In this document: piece by piece, positions 19,234 through 29,200 of the stretch
Position numbering within the stretch: the first letter of the stretch is position 1
Layout of the letters: each line of letters opens with the position of its first letter
Source of the DNA: an uncultured Chlorobiales bacterium
Lineage (GTDB): Bacteria; Bacteroidota; Chlorobiia; Chlorobiales; Chlorobiaceae
Assembly (NCBI GenBank): GCA_903929135.1
Contig: CAIYTH010000032.1
Location: forward strand, 42,001-106,000
Direction: 5' to 3'
DNA length: 64,000 bases
Notes under the pieces: model-generated
Databases searched by the model: none
Seen by the model: the letters and a program-made list of their open reading frames with translations, nothing else
What the model was told of the DNA's origin: nothing
Program-made: the position numbers and the translations under genes

Positions 19234-20126
19234 ACAGCCAAAGCATGAAAACTCCGGCCAGGATGGTCGTCGCAGCGTCATGCGCCGCCATGCTGCTCAA
19301 CGGATGTGCCGCCCGTAATGCCAACCGTTTTGAAGCTTTCGCAAAAGCGGGTGGCGAATACGCAGATTCCATGGGATCGCTCATCGAGCAGGCGGGATCA
19401 CTGGCCGTCGATACGGACAGCGATATCCTGCTGACCATCAGGGAACCGCTCAGCCGGCAGGAGCGGCAACAGCAGTACCAGGCCCATACCGAGGAACTCA
19501 GAAGCCTTCTCGGCCAACTGAAGGAGATCGACAGGCACGCCTCACTCCTGAAGAGCTATTTCCTCCTGCTCGCGCGCATGGCCGCATCTGACCAACCCCG
19601 GCAAGTGGCCGGGGATGCCCAGCAGCTGATCGATTCGTTGGTCGCTGTCGGTGGTGTCATCGGCAAGGGTTCGTTCGGCAAGTCGAATGCAGGTCAATAC
19701 GTCGGCACTGGCACATCCTTCATCGTCGGTGCGTTCCGTCAGAAAGTCCTCGAAGAAGAACTCCGGCTCCACGGGGCATTGATCGTCAGGGAACTCGACC
19801 TGCAGCTCTCAGTCCTCAAGACCCTGTCGATCCAGATGCGCTCCGACAGCAGCGTCAGCGCAGGCATCAGGGAGTACGCCATGCTGATGAAGCCCTATGC
19901 TTCAGGAGCCCCCATGCCCTCCGAATGGAAACGCACCAGGCAGGAGGCGCTGAACGGCAAATCGCCCGTAACAGCACTTGATGCAGCCGCCAGGTCGGCA
20001 TCAAGGCTCAGGGAGAGTTTCATCGCACTTGCAGAAGGCAGGCTCGATCCTGCGGAGATAGATACTTTGCTTGCTGACATCGATGCTGCTAAGAACTCCA
20101 TAAAACGGATAACTCCGGGGAGGTAG
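19221..20126 (+). CDS. Lipoprotein of unknown function, coupled to the patatin-like gene
   Basis: 301 residues. A short hydrophobic signal ends in the lipobox LLNGC, with lipidated C29, followed by AARNANRFEAFAKAG. The rest is mostly alpha-helical and charged (EELRSLLGQLKEIDRHASLLKSYFLLLARM) with a small hydrophobic patch around GGVIGKGSFGKSNAGQYVGTG. I recognise no catalytic motif. The ATG overlaps the upstream gene by 13 bases. A GTG at 19230 would give the classic 4-base GTGA overlap, and an ATG at 19245 starts directly at the signal peptide, so the exact start is uncertain. The context suggests a periplasmic or outer-membrane-facing partner of the lipase. Confidence 0.72.
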   Translation: MARVNSQSMKTPARMVVAASCAAMLLNGCAARNANRFEAFAKAGGEYADSMGSLIEQAGSLAVDTDSDILLTIREPLSRQERQQQYQAHTEELRSLLGQLKEIDRHASLLKSYFLLLARMAASDQPRQVAGDAQQLIDSLVAVGGVIGKGSFGKSNAGQYVGTGTSFIVGAFRQKVLEEELRLHGALIVRELDLQLSVLKTLSIQMRSDSSVSAGIREYAMLMKPYASGAPMPSEWKRTRQEALNGKSPVTALDAAARSASRLRESFIALAEGRLDPAEIDTLLADIDAAKNSIKRITPGR

Positions 20127-20160
20127 GGGCAACAGGGTGAATTGCCGGAAAACCGGACGC

Positions 20161-20943
20161 TCAGGGACGCCTGAGAAATCCGGCGTTCTCGAGGCTGGCT
20201 TTGGCCGTATAGTAACCGATGCCGATCGCCTCGCGCATTGCAAGGGCTGAAAGGTCCAGCTTCTCAGGATCGGGTATGTAACTCAGGGTATTCGTCGGAT
20301 CACTCTGAGACGCACGGAAATCGACCGGATAGGGTTCGACCAGGAATCCGGTCCTGCTGAACAGCATCGTCGCACGCTTCATATGAAAGGCGCTCGTCAC
20401 CAGGATGATCTTCCGGGGGTGCCCCCTGTCGCAGCCAAGCAACCGGGACACCTCGAAAGCTTCTGCCGCGGTATTGCCGACAAAACCGGTTACCCTTATC
20501 GCCTTTTTCGGTATACCGACCAATACGGCCCGCCTCTCAAGCAACTGCCCTTCCGATACCGGAGGCGAATCATTGCTCTGTTCGCCGTAGGAGAACACCA
20601 GCAAAGGGGCCTTGCCGGCACGGTAAATGTCGAGGCCTCCGTCGAAACGATCAGCAGCCCCGTTCCACTCCCCGAGCGGAGCACCCTTGGTATGCGAGAT
20701 CATGCCGCCCAGCACCACGATGGCATCGGCTGAACGTACCCCGGAAACGGGAATGCGCCGATAGGGCCATTCGACAACGCGCATCATCGAATCGCTGAAC
20801 AGCGGCACGCTCAGGACAAACAGCAGCCCCGCGCCGATCCTTATGAGGAGTGTCCGGTGAAGAGCCTGGCCAGCAATGATGAGCAACAGGCATAACCCCG
20901 GAGGCAGCACCAGCAAGGGCAATATTTTGTGGAGGATCAGCAT
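20161..20943 (-). CDS. ElyC/SanA/YdcF-family envelope protein
   Basis: 260 residues: two N-terminal transmembrane helices (ILPLLVLPPGLCLLLIIAG and IGAGLLFVLSVPLFSDSMM), then a DUF218 domain. Family motifs are DAIVVLGG near 74-81, RFDGGLDIYRAGKAPLLVFSYG, GNTAAEAFEVSRLL and KIILVTSAFHMKRATMLF. E. coli ElyC, with the same layout, affects peptidoglycan and lipid-carrier metabolism; the biochemical reaction is not settled. It is convergent with the lipoprotein gene (34-base gap). A second DUF218 gene lies on the opposite strand 0.9 kb away. Confidence 0.85.
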   Translation of the reverse strand: MLILHKILPLLVLPPGLCLLLIIAGQALHRTLLIRIGAGLLFVLSVPLFSDSMMRVVEWPYRRIPVSGVRSADAIVVLGGMISHTKGAPLGEWNGAADRFDGGLDIYRAGKAPLLVFSYGEQSNDSPPVSEGQLLERRAVLVGIPKKAIRVTGFVGNTAAEAFEVSRLLGCDRGHPRKIILVTSAFHMKRATMLFSRTGFLVEPYPVDFRASQSDPTNTLSYIPDPEKLDLSALAMREAIGIGYYTAKASLENAGFLRRP

Positions 20944-21294
20944 ATGGTAGTAATGTAATCATTTAACGCAAACACATCCGCAGACAGGCGTTCCGGTCAT
21001 GACGAACCACCAGCGGCCTCTCCTCGAAACCTGATGAAGCGGGCGCTGCTGAATCCGGAGATGTCCGCATGAAAATGAAGTACATAAATCTATCAAATCG
21101 GCTGCATATTTTCGTCATTAGCTCTGCGAACATAAACTTGAGACGGTTTATTCGTGCTTCCCGTCGAGACACGCCCGGATCAATCTCCGACACAAATTTT
21201 CCGCACTCCCGGTGATGTTGTCAGGAAGACGGACAGTTTGGCTATATTTAGCTGATGACAGCAACCGGTATGCATCACAACAAACCCTCATGTC
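20944..21294. other. Divergent intergenic region
   Basis: It separates the leftward ElyC-like gene from the small coiled-coil gene. A possible rightward promoter is TTGTCA (21219-21224) with TATATT (21244-21249), but the 19-base spacer is longer than ideal. The left half shows nothing recognisable. Confidence 0.35.
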
Positions 21295-21663
21295 ATGCCA
21301 GTGCAACCCCCCTCTGCTCCGGAGGCATTGAAAGAGCAGACGCTCACGCAACTTATCGAGATCAGGGAAACCCTCCTGAGCCAGGATTGGCAGGAGAAGA
21401 TCGACAAAATGCCCCCGGACAAGCGGCATGAAGTGATACTTCTGGTTTCGCAATCCCAGATCAATTACCTGAAACTGCAGCGCACCGAACTCGAAACCAT
21501 CACAAAAGGACTTGCGCAGCAGGAAAAGGAGCTGATCAAGGCAATGAAGCAACTGCAGGATTCAATGGACAATGTCTCCAAGCTGGATGCATTTGTCAAC
21601 GGTGCGACCGGATTCATCAAGCTTGTCCAGAACATCCTGAAGGCTCTATCGCCGTTGATCTGA
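21295..21663 (+). CDS. Small coiled-coil protein, function unknown
   Basis: 122 residues, acidic/lysine-rich and helical throughout. SQSQINYLKLQRTELETI and GLAQQEKELIKAMKQLQDSM have heptad-like spacing of Leu/Ile, indicating a coiled coil. The tail GFIKLVQNILKALSPLI is amphipathic and could touch the membrane. There is no signal peptide and no recognised family. The codon use and the strong helix pattern argue that it is real. It lies 214 bases before the second DUF218 gene on the same strand. Confidence 0.6.
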   Translation: MPVQPPSAPEALKEQTLTQLIEIRETLLSQDWQEKIDKMPPDKRHEVILLVSQSQINYLKLQRTELETITKGLAQQEKELIKAMKQLQDSMDNVSKLDAFVNGATGFIKLVQNILKALSPLI

Positions 21664-21877
21664 GTGTGGTTTCCGCTGTTGTTTCCCCTCCGATCACGAT
21701 AACCGGACGCAACGTCTGATTCCGGTTGGATAATTCAGTGAGAGTGTGCATCATGTCTTGTGGCTGAGAGGCAAGTGGCACCCTCCCGGTGACACACCCG
21801 GTCAACCAACGGCAAACCCGCATGACCGCCCTGCCTGCCATACGCAGTTTCCATGGCCAATAAACGCCAGTCAGTCA

Positions 21878-22468
21878 ATGAAATCGCTGTTCAAACTTTT
21901 CCTGCTTTTCGTCATTATCGTGAGCACGTTATGCACAGGGCTATTTCTCAGCCTCGGGTTCATGGTTTCAACCCATGCATCCCGGCCTCACAAATCCGAC
22001 GTGATCGTCGTACTCGGGGGTGACGAGGGGCTGCGGGTAACCAAGGGTGCTGAACTCTACAAGGCGGGTTATGCGGGCAATATCATCCTCACCGGAATCG
22101 ACAGCAAGTACTACCGGCCAAACCACCCGAACTGGCGGGAGCGGAAGCTCATGGCGCTCGGGGTGCCGAGGAGTGCCATCAGCGTCGACACCTGGTCCGA
22201 ATCGAGCTGGGAAGAGGCGGAGAACGCTGCCGAAACCATGGACAAGAACGGATGGAAAAGCGCAATCATCGTCAGCGATCCGCCGCATCTGCTCCGTCTG
22301 CATAAAAGCTGGTCCAGAGCCTTCGAAGGCAGCCCGAAAAGCTTCGTCCTCGTCCCGACCAGCCCCGAATGGTGGAACCCCCTGCTCTGGTGGAAGAACC
22401 GGACGAGCTTCCAGTTCGTCATCAGCGAAATGAAAAAGAACCTCTTCTACACGGTGATGTACCTGTGA
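21878..22468 (+). CDS. Second ElyC/SanA/YdcF-family (DUF218) protein
   Basis: 196 residues. It has one N-terminal hydrophobic helix (LFKLFLLFVIIVSTLCTGLFL), then a DUF218 domain: SDVIVVLGG, RVTKGAELYKAGYAGNIILTG, WSESSWEEAENAAETM and SAIIVSDPPHLLRL. It is smaller than ElyC and closer in layout to SanA-like proteins with a single anchor. It is probably inner-membrane anchored with the domain in the periplasm, acting in envelope or lipid-carrier homeostasis by family analogy. The frame is open 44 codons upstream, but the hydrophobic start and lack of homology before it favour this ATG. It ends 30 bases before the convergent GT41 gene. Confidence 0.8.
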   Translation: MKSLFKLFLLFVIIVSTLCTGLFLSLGFMVSTHASRPHKSDVIVVLGGDEGLRVTKGAELYKAGYAGNIILTGIDSKYYRPNHPNWRERKLMALGVPRSAISVDTWSESSWEEAENAAETMDKNGWKSAIIVSDPPHLLRLHKSWSRAFEGSPKSFVLVPTSPEWWNPLLWWKNRTSFQFVISEMKKNLFYTVMYL

Positions 22469-22497
22469 TCCGGGCGTTTCTGCTCGGATCCGAAGCA

Positions 22498-24480
22498 TCA
22501 GCAGATGAGTTCACGATAAACCTGTTCGAGACGCCTGACGAAACCGGCTTCATTGCATAACGGCGAAGCCGTCATCGCCGGGCGTAGCCCCGCACGGATT
22601 CCGGAAAGCCGGTCAGCGTCGGCTGCCAGCCCGGCCAGAATACCGATATACCCATCGCGATCCGAGGCGATCCATTCTGAACGGCCGATCTGGTGCAGGA
22701 TGCTCGCCGAGAGACGACCGGCAGGGCGAGACCCCGAAAGCGTGACCACCGGAACACCCATCCACAGCGAGTCGCAGGTAGTAACTCCCCCGCCGTACGG
22801 CATTGGATCGAGAGCGATATCGATCTCCGAATAGGTAAGAAGAAAGTCCGTAGATGAAGGGCGAAGATCGAGCCGGTCGGCATGGATACCGAAGGCTTCA
22901 AACATCCCCCTCATGCGTCCCACCGTACCCGCATCGGCAAGATGACCCGACTGGAGCAGCAGCCTCGAACCCGGCACAGCGTGCAGTACCCTTGCCCAGA
23001 GAGCGGCAACCACCGCGTTCATCTTCCTGACGTTGTTGAGGGAGCCGAACGTCACGAACCCGTTGCGTAAAAGGGGCAGCCCGCTGACCTCCGGAGAGGC
23101 GACATGGGGCCGGTAGCTCATCATGCCGCCGGGAATTCGGAGCAGCTGTTCGGTATGCAGCGATTCGGTCAGGCCCGGAGGATCCGCCCAGGCGTCGGTC
23201 AGGCGATACTCCATGGCGGGAAGCCCCGTCGTACCGAGATACCCCATCCAGCTCAACATGACCGGTGCCGGCTTTGCTGAAAGCGCTTCGAGGCGGCCTC
23301 CCTGGGTATGTCCAGCGCAATCGACGAGGATGTCGATGCGGTCCCCGGCGATCCGCTCACGAAGAGCCGCGTCGTCAAGCGTGTGAGTCCATACCCAGGA
23401 GTGACCGTAGGATTGCAGCCGTTTCGTCTGTTCGTCGTTTGCCGGCCCTTCGGCATAACAGGTAACGTCGAACAGCGCAGTATCTTGGTGGGCAAGGATC
23501 GGCTCGAGGAAATGCAGCATGGCATGGGTCCTGAAGTCCGGCGAAAGGTAGCCGACACGGAGTCGAGTCCCGGCTGAAGAGATGGGGATCGCCGTGGAAA
23601 GGGCCGGGGCCGGATACCCCTCTCCCCATCGGCAGTGGAGCCCGAACAGGGATTCCTCGCTGATCTCCGGATCATACAGATGGTTCATCAGCATCCCGCC
23701 GCCACGGTTGTGCCTGGCCGCAGGAAAATCGGGCTTCAATGCAAGGGCCCGATCAAAACAGGCGCTTGCCTCGTCGAGCCGCCCCTGTTCCGCCAGGGCG
23801 TTACCGAGGTTGTTCCATGCCGGAGCAAATCCGGGATCGAGCCCGATCGCCTTCCGCCCGGCCTCTTCCGCCTCGCAGTTCTTGCCTGCCGAGCGAAGCG
23901 CATTGGCCAGGTTCGACCATGCCGTGACATATCCCTGGTCAACAGCAATCGAACGCCGATAGCATTCGAGGGCTTGCTTAAGATCATGTGCATCGAGCCA
24001 TGCATTGCCCTGGTTGCTCGAAAGAATCGCCAGCTCCCGGGCCAACGCTCCTGATCGAACCGCGTCAGTGCGCTGCAGCGCCTGACGATGGGCCGCCTGG
24101 AGGAGGGGAATCAGGGAGTCATAAGCCGGGATGAAACCGGGCGCCAGGGCTATGACTTTCCTGAAATTGACCTCTGCGTCATGATTCCTGCCAAGCTGCC
24201 GCAACGCTTCGCCGTAATTATGGAGATAGAACGGGTTGCCGGGCTCCAGAGCACAGGCGGCCCCGAAATGTTCGGCAGCGGCCCCATGCTCTCCCTGCAG
24301 GCCCGCGACCGTTCCAAGGCCGGCAAATGCGGATGCATTCCCGGGGGCCAGGATGAGCATCTTCCGGAAAGCTTCCCCGGCCAACCTGAAGTTGCCGGCC
24401 GACATCGCAGCATCTGCCGATCTGGCAAGATGCTGCAATGGATCATCTTCTGAAGTCATCACGTGCTGTTGACCGTCCAT
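22498..24480 (-). CDS. TPR/SPINDLY-type (GT41) O-GlcNAc-transferase-like glycosyltransferase
   Basis: 660 residues. TPR units fill about 10-290; clear repeats include ALECYRRSIAVDQGYVTAWSNLANAL and APAWNNLGNALAEQGRLDEA. The GT41 catalytic half starts at RLRVGYLSPDF near 313. It shows VDCAGHTQGGRLEAL, APVMLSWMGYLGTTG, FGSLNNVRKMNAVVAALW, and the UDP-sugar region DPMPYGGGVTTCDSLWMGVPVVTL, which matches OGT, SPY and HMW1C-class enzymes. The sugar and acceptor cannot be read from the sequence. It is the third gene of the tpsA-tpsB operon, 52 bases after tpsB, which suggests cytoplasmic glycosylation of the TpsA exoprotein before export, as HMW1C does for HMW1A. HMW1C itself lacks TPRs. A longer frame extends into tpsB but AGGAGG fixes this start. 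Confidence 0.87.
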   Translation of the reverse strand: MDGQQHVMTSEDDPLQHLARSADAAMSAGNFRLAGEAFRKMLILAPGNASAFAGLGTVAGLQGEHGAAAEHFGAACALEPGNPFYLHNYGEALRQLGRNHDAEVNFRKVIALAPGFIPAYDSLIPLLQAAHRQALQRTDAVRSGALARELAILSSNQGNAWLDAHDLKQALECYRRSIAVDQGYVTAWSNLANALRSAGKNCEAEEAGRKAIGLDPGFAPAWNNLGNALAEQGRLDEASACFDRALALKPDFPAARHNRGGGMLMNHLYDPEISEESLFGLHCRWGEGYPAPALSTAIPISSAGTRLRVGYLSPDFRTHAMLHFLEPILAHQDTALFDVTCYAEGPANDEQTKRLQSYGHSWVWTHTLDDAALRERIAGDRIDILVDCAGHTQGGRLEALSAKPAPVMLSWMGYLGTTGLPAMEYRLTDAWADPPGLTESLHTEQLLRIPGGMMSYRPHVASPEVSGLPLLRNGFVTFGSLNNVRKMNAVVAALWARVLHAVPGSRLLLQSGHLADAGTVGRMRGMFEAFGIHADRLDLRPSSTDFLLTYSEIDIALDPMPYGGGVTTCDSLWMGVPVVTLSGSRPAGRLSASILHQIGRSEWIASDRDGYIGILAGLAADADRLSGIRAGLRPAMTASPLCNEAGFVRRLEQVYRELIC

Positions 24481-24489
24481 GCGCAAAAG

Positions 24490-24495
24490 CCTCCT
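24490..24495 (-). promoter_or_regulatory. Ribosome binding site of the GT41 gene
   Basis: AGGAGG on the minus strand lies 9 bases before the ATG at 24480. It excludes the longer frame that would overlap tpsB and begin 53 codons earlier. Confidence 0.8.
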
Positions 24496-24532
24496 GTTGC
24501 AGTCCGATGGAGCATCACCATCGCGAACCATT

Positions 24533-26248
24533 TCAGAATATGAATGCAGCCTCCAACCAGAATCGTGGATTGCGCTTCGTTCCGTCATGGTCGTGCCCCT
24601 GGGCATCGGCAAGCGGATTGCTGCCCAGCCTTTTGGCAACAGTACCCCTGACGATCAGGTTATGGAACGGCCTGAGAAGAAGCCCTGCGCCGATGCCTTG
24701 AAGGCTGTAGGTATTCGGTTCTCCGTCCAGGGTCTGCCAACCCTGCCACAGATGCAGATGTTGACGCACGAAACCCCGGTCGTAGAAACCGAAGAGTTGA
24801 ATCGCATTTGTCGCCTGGTGCCGAAGCTCCGCCGTGAAGAGCATGCCGTTATCGCCGGCACCTTCGCTCATCGGGTATGCCCGCACACCGGAAGGGCCGC
24901 CGAGTATGAACTTTTCCGAACTGTCGAGGTTCCGGCTGGCAATCTGCCCTGTAACGGATGCCGTGAGACTGAGCCGGTCAGGCACCAGTTGCTGCTCCCT
25001 TGAAAAGCTCAGGTTCGCTTTGTTGTAACCCCCATCGGTTCCGGCAGTCTGGCTGTCCAGCGTTTTCACCACCGCGACCTTCGAAAGGTCGAGAACGCCC
25101 TTCGTGATCAAGGCGCTGCCTGCGGTCCATCCTCCACCCATGAAGTCGTCCCTCCAGCCGCCCGACAAGCCGATGCTGACCGTCTGCAGATGTTTGTCAC
25201 CAGTACGGCTCTGGGCAACATCATCCGTGAAATTTTTGTAGTCGTACCCGATCGACCCCGACAGGCTCGAATGCTGGCCGGCTACCAGGGTCTTGCCGAC
25301 GAACGCTCCGGCGGTAACCGACTGGCCGGTAGCGTCAAGTGCCTTGAAATCGCCGCCAAGCTTGTATCCAAGCCAGCTTGCCGATACGCCGGCACTCAAC
25401 CCGTTCGTCCCAAGCGGAAGGGTATAGAGAAACCTGCCATAGTTCAGGCCGCCGGAGTGAAGGGCCTTCAGGGAGAGACGGTCTCCGTTACTCGAGGGGC
25501 TTTCGAGATTCACCCCTGCATTTACCCTTCGTTCACCTGTCGAGACATCTCCGAAGTTGTCGACGCCGACGCTCCACCGGACAAATGGAACTTTGTCGAG
25601 CGAAAGCACCGCGTCGACGGTGGAGGGCATCGTTCCCGGCCTGATCACCGCACTCGAACTGACGCCGGGCGTCGACTGCAACAGGCGAAGTCCCCGCTCC
25701 AGTTTACGGGTATCGATATACTCTCCCGGATGTTGAGATGAGGTTACATAGCCCCTGGCAAGATCCGGACGCAGCCGCGAGCCAGGTTTTGATTCGACGA
25801 AAACCCTGCCGAGCCGGGCCTCGACCACGCGAATCGTCACGACGCCGTCATGCACCTCCTGTGCCGGAACATAGGCCTCGGCGATATATCCTGCACGGTT
25901 GTAAGCCGACATGATTCGGACAACCCCGGCATTGAGCTCATCGAGCGTGAGTGACTTGCCGATCAATCCTGACAGTTCTGCCTGCAACGACGCCTCACTG
26001 ATGAGCGTCGCCCCCTCGATAACGAAACGCCTGACCGTAAACCTCAGGGCACCCACGTTGCCCGAAACAGCAGCTTTGCCGGGAAGCTTGATCACCGTTG
26101 GCGATTCCGGCCGGGACACCGATGGGGTTTTACGCTCGACATCCCGCTGGATGGTTCCGGCGTCGGGAGCCGCGGCCTGCAGCTCCGGGACAAAGGACGA
26201 AAGGATCATGCTTATGCAAAGCATGCGAAGAGTTCTTGATTTGGACAT
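24533..26248 (-). CDS. Two-partner secretion outer-membrane translocator (TpsB, ShlB/FhaC family)
   Basis: 571 residues. A signal peptide (MSKSRTLRMLCISMILSSF, cleavage near LQA-AAP) is followed by a POTRA_2-type domain at about 68-145, including VRRFVIEGATLIS, LNAGVVRIMSAYNRAGYIAEAYVPAQ and GVVTIRVVEARLG. The ShlB barrel domain follows: VSSSAVIRPGTMPSTVDAVL, GERRVNAGVNLESPS, and GGPSGVRAYPMSEGAGD, where VRAYP resembles the conserved VRGY L6-loop motif. The chain ends in aromatic Phe (WLEAAFIF), the usual barrel-assembly signal. It should export the adjacent TpsA across the outer membrane. It lies 49 bases after tpsA and 52 before the GT41 gene on the same strand. Confidence 0.93.
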   Translation of the reverse strand: MSKSRTLRMLCISMILSSFVPELQAAAPDAGTIQRDVERKTPSVSRPESPTVIKLPGKAAVSGNVGALRFTVRRFVIEGATLISEASLQAELSGLIGKSLTLDELNAGVVRIMSAYNRAGYIAEAYVPAQEVHDGVVTIRVVEARLGRVFVESKPGSRLRPDLARGYVTSSQHPGEYIDTRKLERGLRLLQSTPGVSSSAVIRPGTMPSTVDAVLSLDKVPFVRWSVGVDNFGDVSTGERRVNAGVNLESPSSNGDRLSLKALHSGGLNYGRFLYTLPLGTNGLSAGVSASWLGYKLGGDFKALDATGQSVTAGAFVGKTLVAGQHSSLSGSIGYDYKNFTDDVAQSRTGDKHLQTVSIGLSGGWRDDFMGGGWTAGSALITKGVLDLSKVAVVKTLDSQTAGTDGGYNKANLSFSREQQLVPDRLSLTASVTGQIASRNLDSSEKFILGGPSGVRAYPMSEGAGDNGMLFTAELRHQATNAIQLFGFYDRGFVRQHLHLWQGWQTLDGEPNTYSLQGIGAGLLLRPFHNLIVRGTVAKRLGSNPLADAQGHDHDGTKRNPRFWLEAAFIF

Positions 26249-26297
26249 GAGTCTGGATAATTAGCGTTGTTTGATCATGCTATCAGGCGATCCCCGG

Positions 26298-29200
26298 TTA
26301 TTGCAAAGTGAAGGAGGTCAAAGAGGAATACGAGACCTTCAGTTCACCGAGTTGTGCGAAGTTGTTCCAGCCCTGCAGCGAGGGGCTCCAGCCCTGCGAC
26401 GTGGAGTTCTGGCTGTCGGACGTGGTGCTCTGCAGTTGTGGCGCACTGACATTCACGACGGCCCCGGAACTCTCCAGCGGATAGATGTTCGCCGTCAGCC
26501 CCTGCGCCTGGACCAGCCTGTAGTTGCCGGCATCCCTTCCGCCGAGCGTATTGCCGGTCACCGTCACCGGCTTGGCGAATCCGCTGAAGCGGTTGGCGAA
26601 GCTCCCCGTCGGCGTGCCGCCAAGGGTGACGCTGTCGCCAATGAACGGGCTGACCGATGCTGTTCCCCTGAGGGACGCGGCCGTTGTCGTATCGTAGAAC
26701 TTGCTCTGTGCCGTCAGGCCCGTGACCGTCAGGTTGGCTCTGGTGATGTCGGCAAAGAGACCTGTCGGCTGCGTCAGCGAGTAGTTGCCCGCCCCCGTGC
26801 CGACAAGGCTCAACTCCGCCAGCACGCTCTTGCCCGTACCGACGTTCCTGTCGCTGAAGCTGCCGCCGCCGATGAACGAGACGACGCCCTCATCTCCGGC
26901 GACAACCCCGATGATCGATCCGGAGATGGTCGCGGCGGTCGTTGCATCATAGACCTTGCCCGGCACCACGACTCCGTCCAGCATCAACTCCTTCTTCGTG
27001 ATGGTGCCGATATCGGCGCTGGCGGCGGTCGCGGCAAGACGGTATCCGTAGACCGTGGCCGAACCGTTCGATGCCGAGTTGATGGAGAGTCCGCTCACCG
27101 TCACCGTTTTGCCGGTGGCGACCTCCTTGCTGTTGTAGCTGCCTGCCGTTGGGTTGTTCAGCACGACCGTATCGCCATTGATATTGCCGATGTAGGAATA
27201 GTTGCCGGCGGACAGCGTCGCGTTGCCGCTGCCGTCGTAGGTCTTGCCGACCCCTCCGGTGAGCGAGACGATGATGGTGGGCGCCGTCGTGTAGAGGAAT
27301 CCGTTTCCGCTGCCGAGGACGGTTGAGGTTCCCCGGGCGGCGTCATACTGCGTGAAGTCGTTCACAAGTCCGCCATTCCTGTCGCTTGACGGGTCGCCCG
27401 ACCAGACGAGCCACCGGCCGCTGAACGTCGAGAGCGCCGTGGCTCCGAAGTTGTTGGTGAAATCCTGCCCGGAAAGCTCGATCGCCGTGCCGGTGCCGGA
27501 GGCCGTAAGCGCACCGTCCAGCGTAATGCCCGAACCGGCGGTGGTGCCGAGGTTCATCGCCTTGATGGAGCCGGCCGTGATCGAGCCGAGCGTGATGTCG
27601 CCGCTGGTGGCGTACGTCTTGCCCGTACCTGCCCGCAGTTCGATGTCGACGATGCCGGTGGCGGCATTGATGGCGGCGCCGGCGGCCATGGTGATCGTGG
27701 CCGCACCTGCGTTGCGCCAGGCGTCCACTACACCGTTCGACGCGTTGTCGTTGGCGATGAGGGTGAGGTTGCCGTTGTCGGTGACGATGCTGGCGTTCAG
27801 CAGGATACTGCGGCCCGCCTGGAGGGTCAGCGCACCGCCGTTACCCGACGGGTTGTTGGCCGTGATCGCCGAGTTCACCGTGATGTCGTTGCTGGCCTGT
27901 AGCACCAGGTCCGCTCCGGCGTTCAGGATCGCCGTGATTTGCGACGGCCTGAAGGTGTTGTCGGAGGCAGGGCTGACGGCGTAACCCTGGCCGGGCGCCG
28001 CTGGCGTCAGGATATCCACACGGCCGGCGTTGTTCGCCATCGTGCCGTCGGAGGACCAGTAGGGTGACGAGAGCACGATGCTGTCCTTCAGGCTGCCGAC
28101 CGTGAGCACGGTCAGGCCGCCGTAGCCGAGCATGTCACCCGCAGTCGCACCGACGATGCTGTTCTCCGATGATACCACACCGGTCAGACGCGTGCCGCCC
28201 GTGCTGCCGTCCCCCCACGTCACCGCGCCATGGGGGGTGACGAGCTCCGGCCAGCCGTAATAGGGATCCAGCGTTCCGTCACCGTGCCAGTAGGTCGAAA
28301 GGACCACGTAGTTGCCGTTCGAGAGGGCGTAGACACCATTACCACTATTACCACCATTATAATGCCGATTCCATACCGCCCCTGCGCCGACATAATCGGC
28401 ACGCTGGTCCCCGACAAGGCTGTTGGTGGAGGAGACGGTGCCGCCTTTCGAGCTGGAGTTGGCGATGTACCCGTTGCTCCCGTCCACCCACGTCACCGCA
28501 CCGACCGACACGTTGGAGGTGTTATGCCAGCAGAAGGAGCTCACCACGTAGTTGCCGTTCGCCAGCGCAGTCACTCCGTAACCGACCAGATCGGACGTCT
28601 GCGTTCCCACCAGGCTGTTGGTGGAGGAGATGGTGCCGACAAGGCGCGTGCCGACTGTGCTGCCGTCACCCCAGGTAGCCGCGCCGGCCCACGTCTTGCT
28701 GCCGGCGGGGTTCTGCCAGTAGAGCGAGTCCACCACGTAGTTGCCGTTCGTCAGCGGGGTTACATAATAGCCGATCCGATCTCCCGCACGTTCCCCGACG
28801 AGGCTGTTGGTGGAGGAGACAACGCCCCCTTTCGAGCTGGAGTTGGCGATGTACCCGTTGCTCCCGTCCACCCACGTCACCGCGCCAAGGGCAGTAGCGG
28901 TTGACGTGCCATTGTTGTGCCAGGCAGTCGATTCCACCACGTAGTTCCCGTTCGTGAGCGCATCTCCCCACCCGCCGACCTCGTCGTTCTTCTGCGTTCC
29001 CACCAGGCTGTTGGTTGAGGAGATCGTGCCGACGAGGCGCGTGCCGCCAGTGCTGCCGTCACCCCAGGTCGCGGCACCGGCGTTCGCCAGAGTGCCGTTG
29101 GCCCAGTACCCAGAGCAGACCACGAAATTACCGTTCGTAAGGCTGATTCCACCAGTGCCGACCTGGTCGTCTTTCTGCGTGCCCACCAGGCTGTTCAGGG

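Noticed and set aside
26271..27326. 351-codon plus-strand frame
   Set aside because: Antisense to the C-terminal part of tpsA; Arg/Gly/Asp-rich shadow with no domain.
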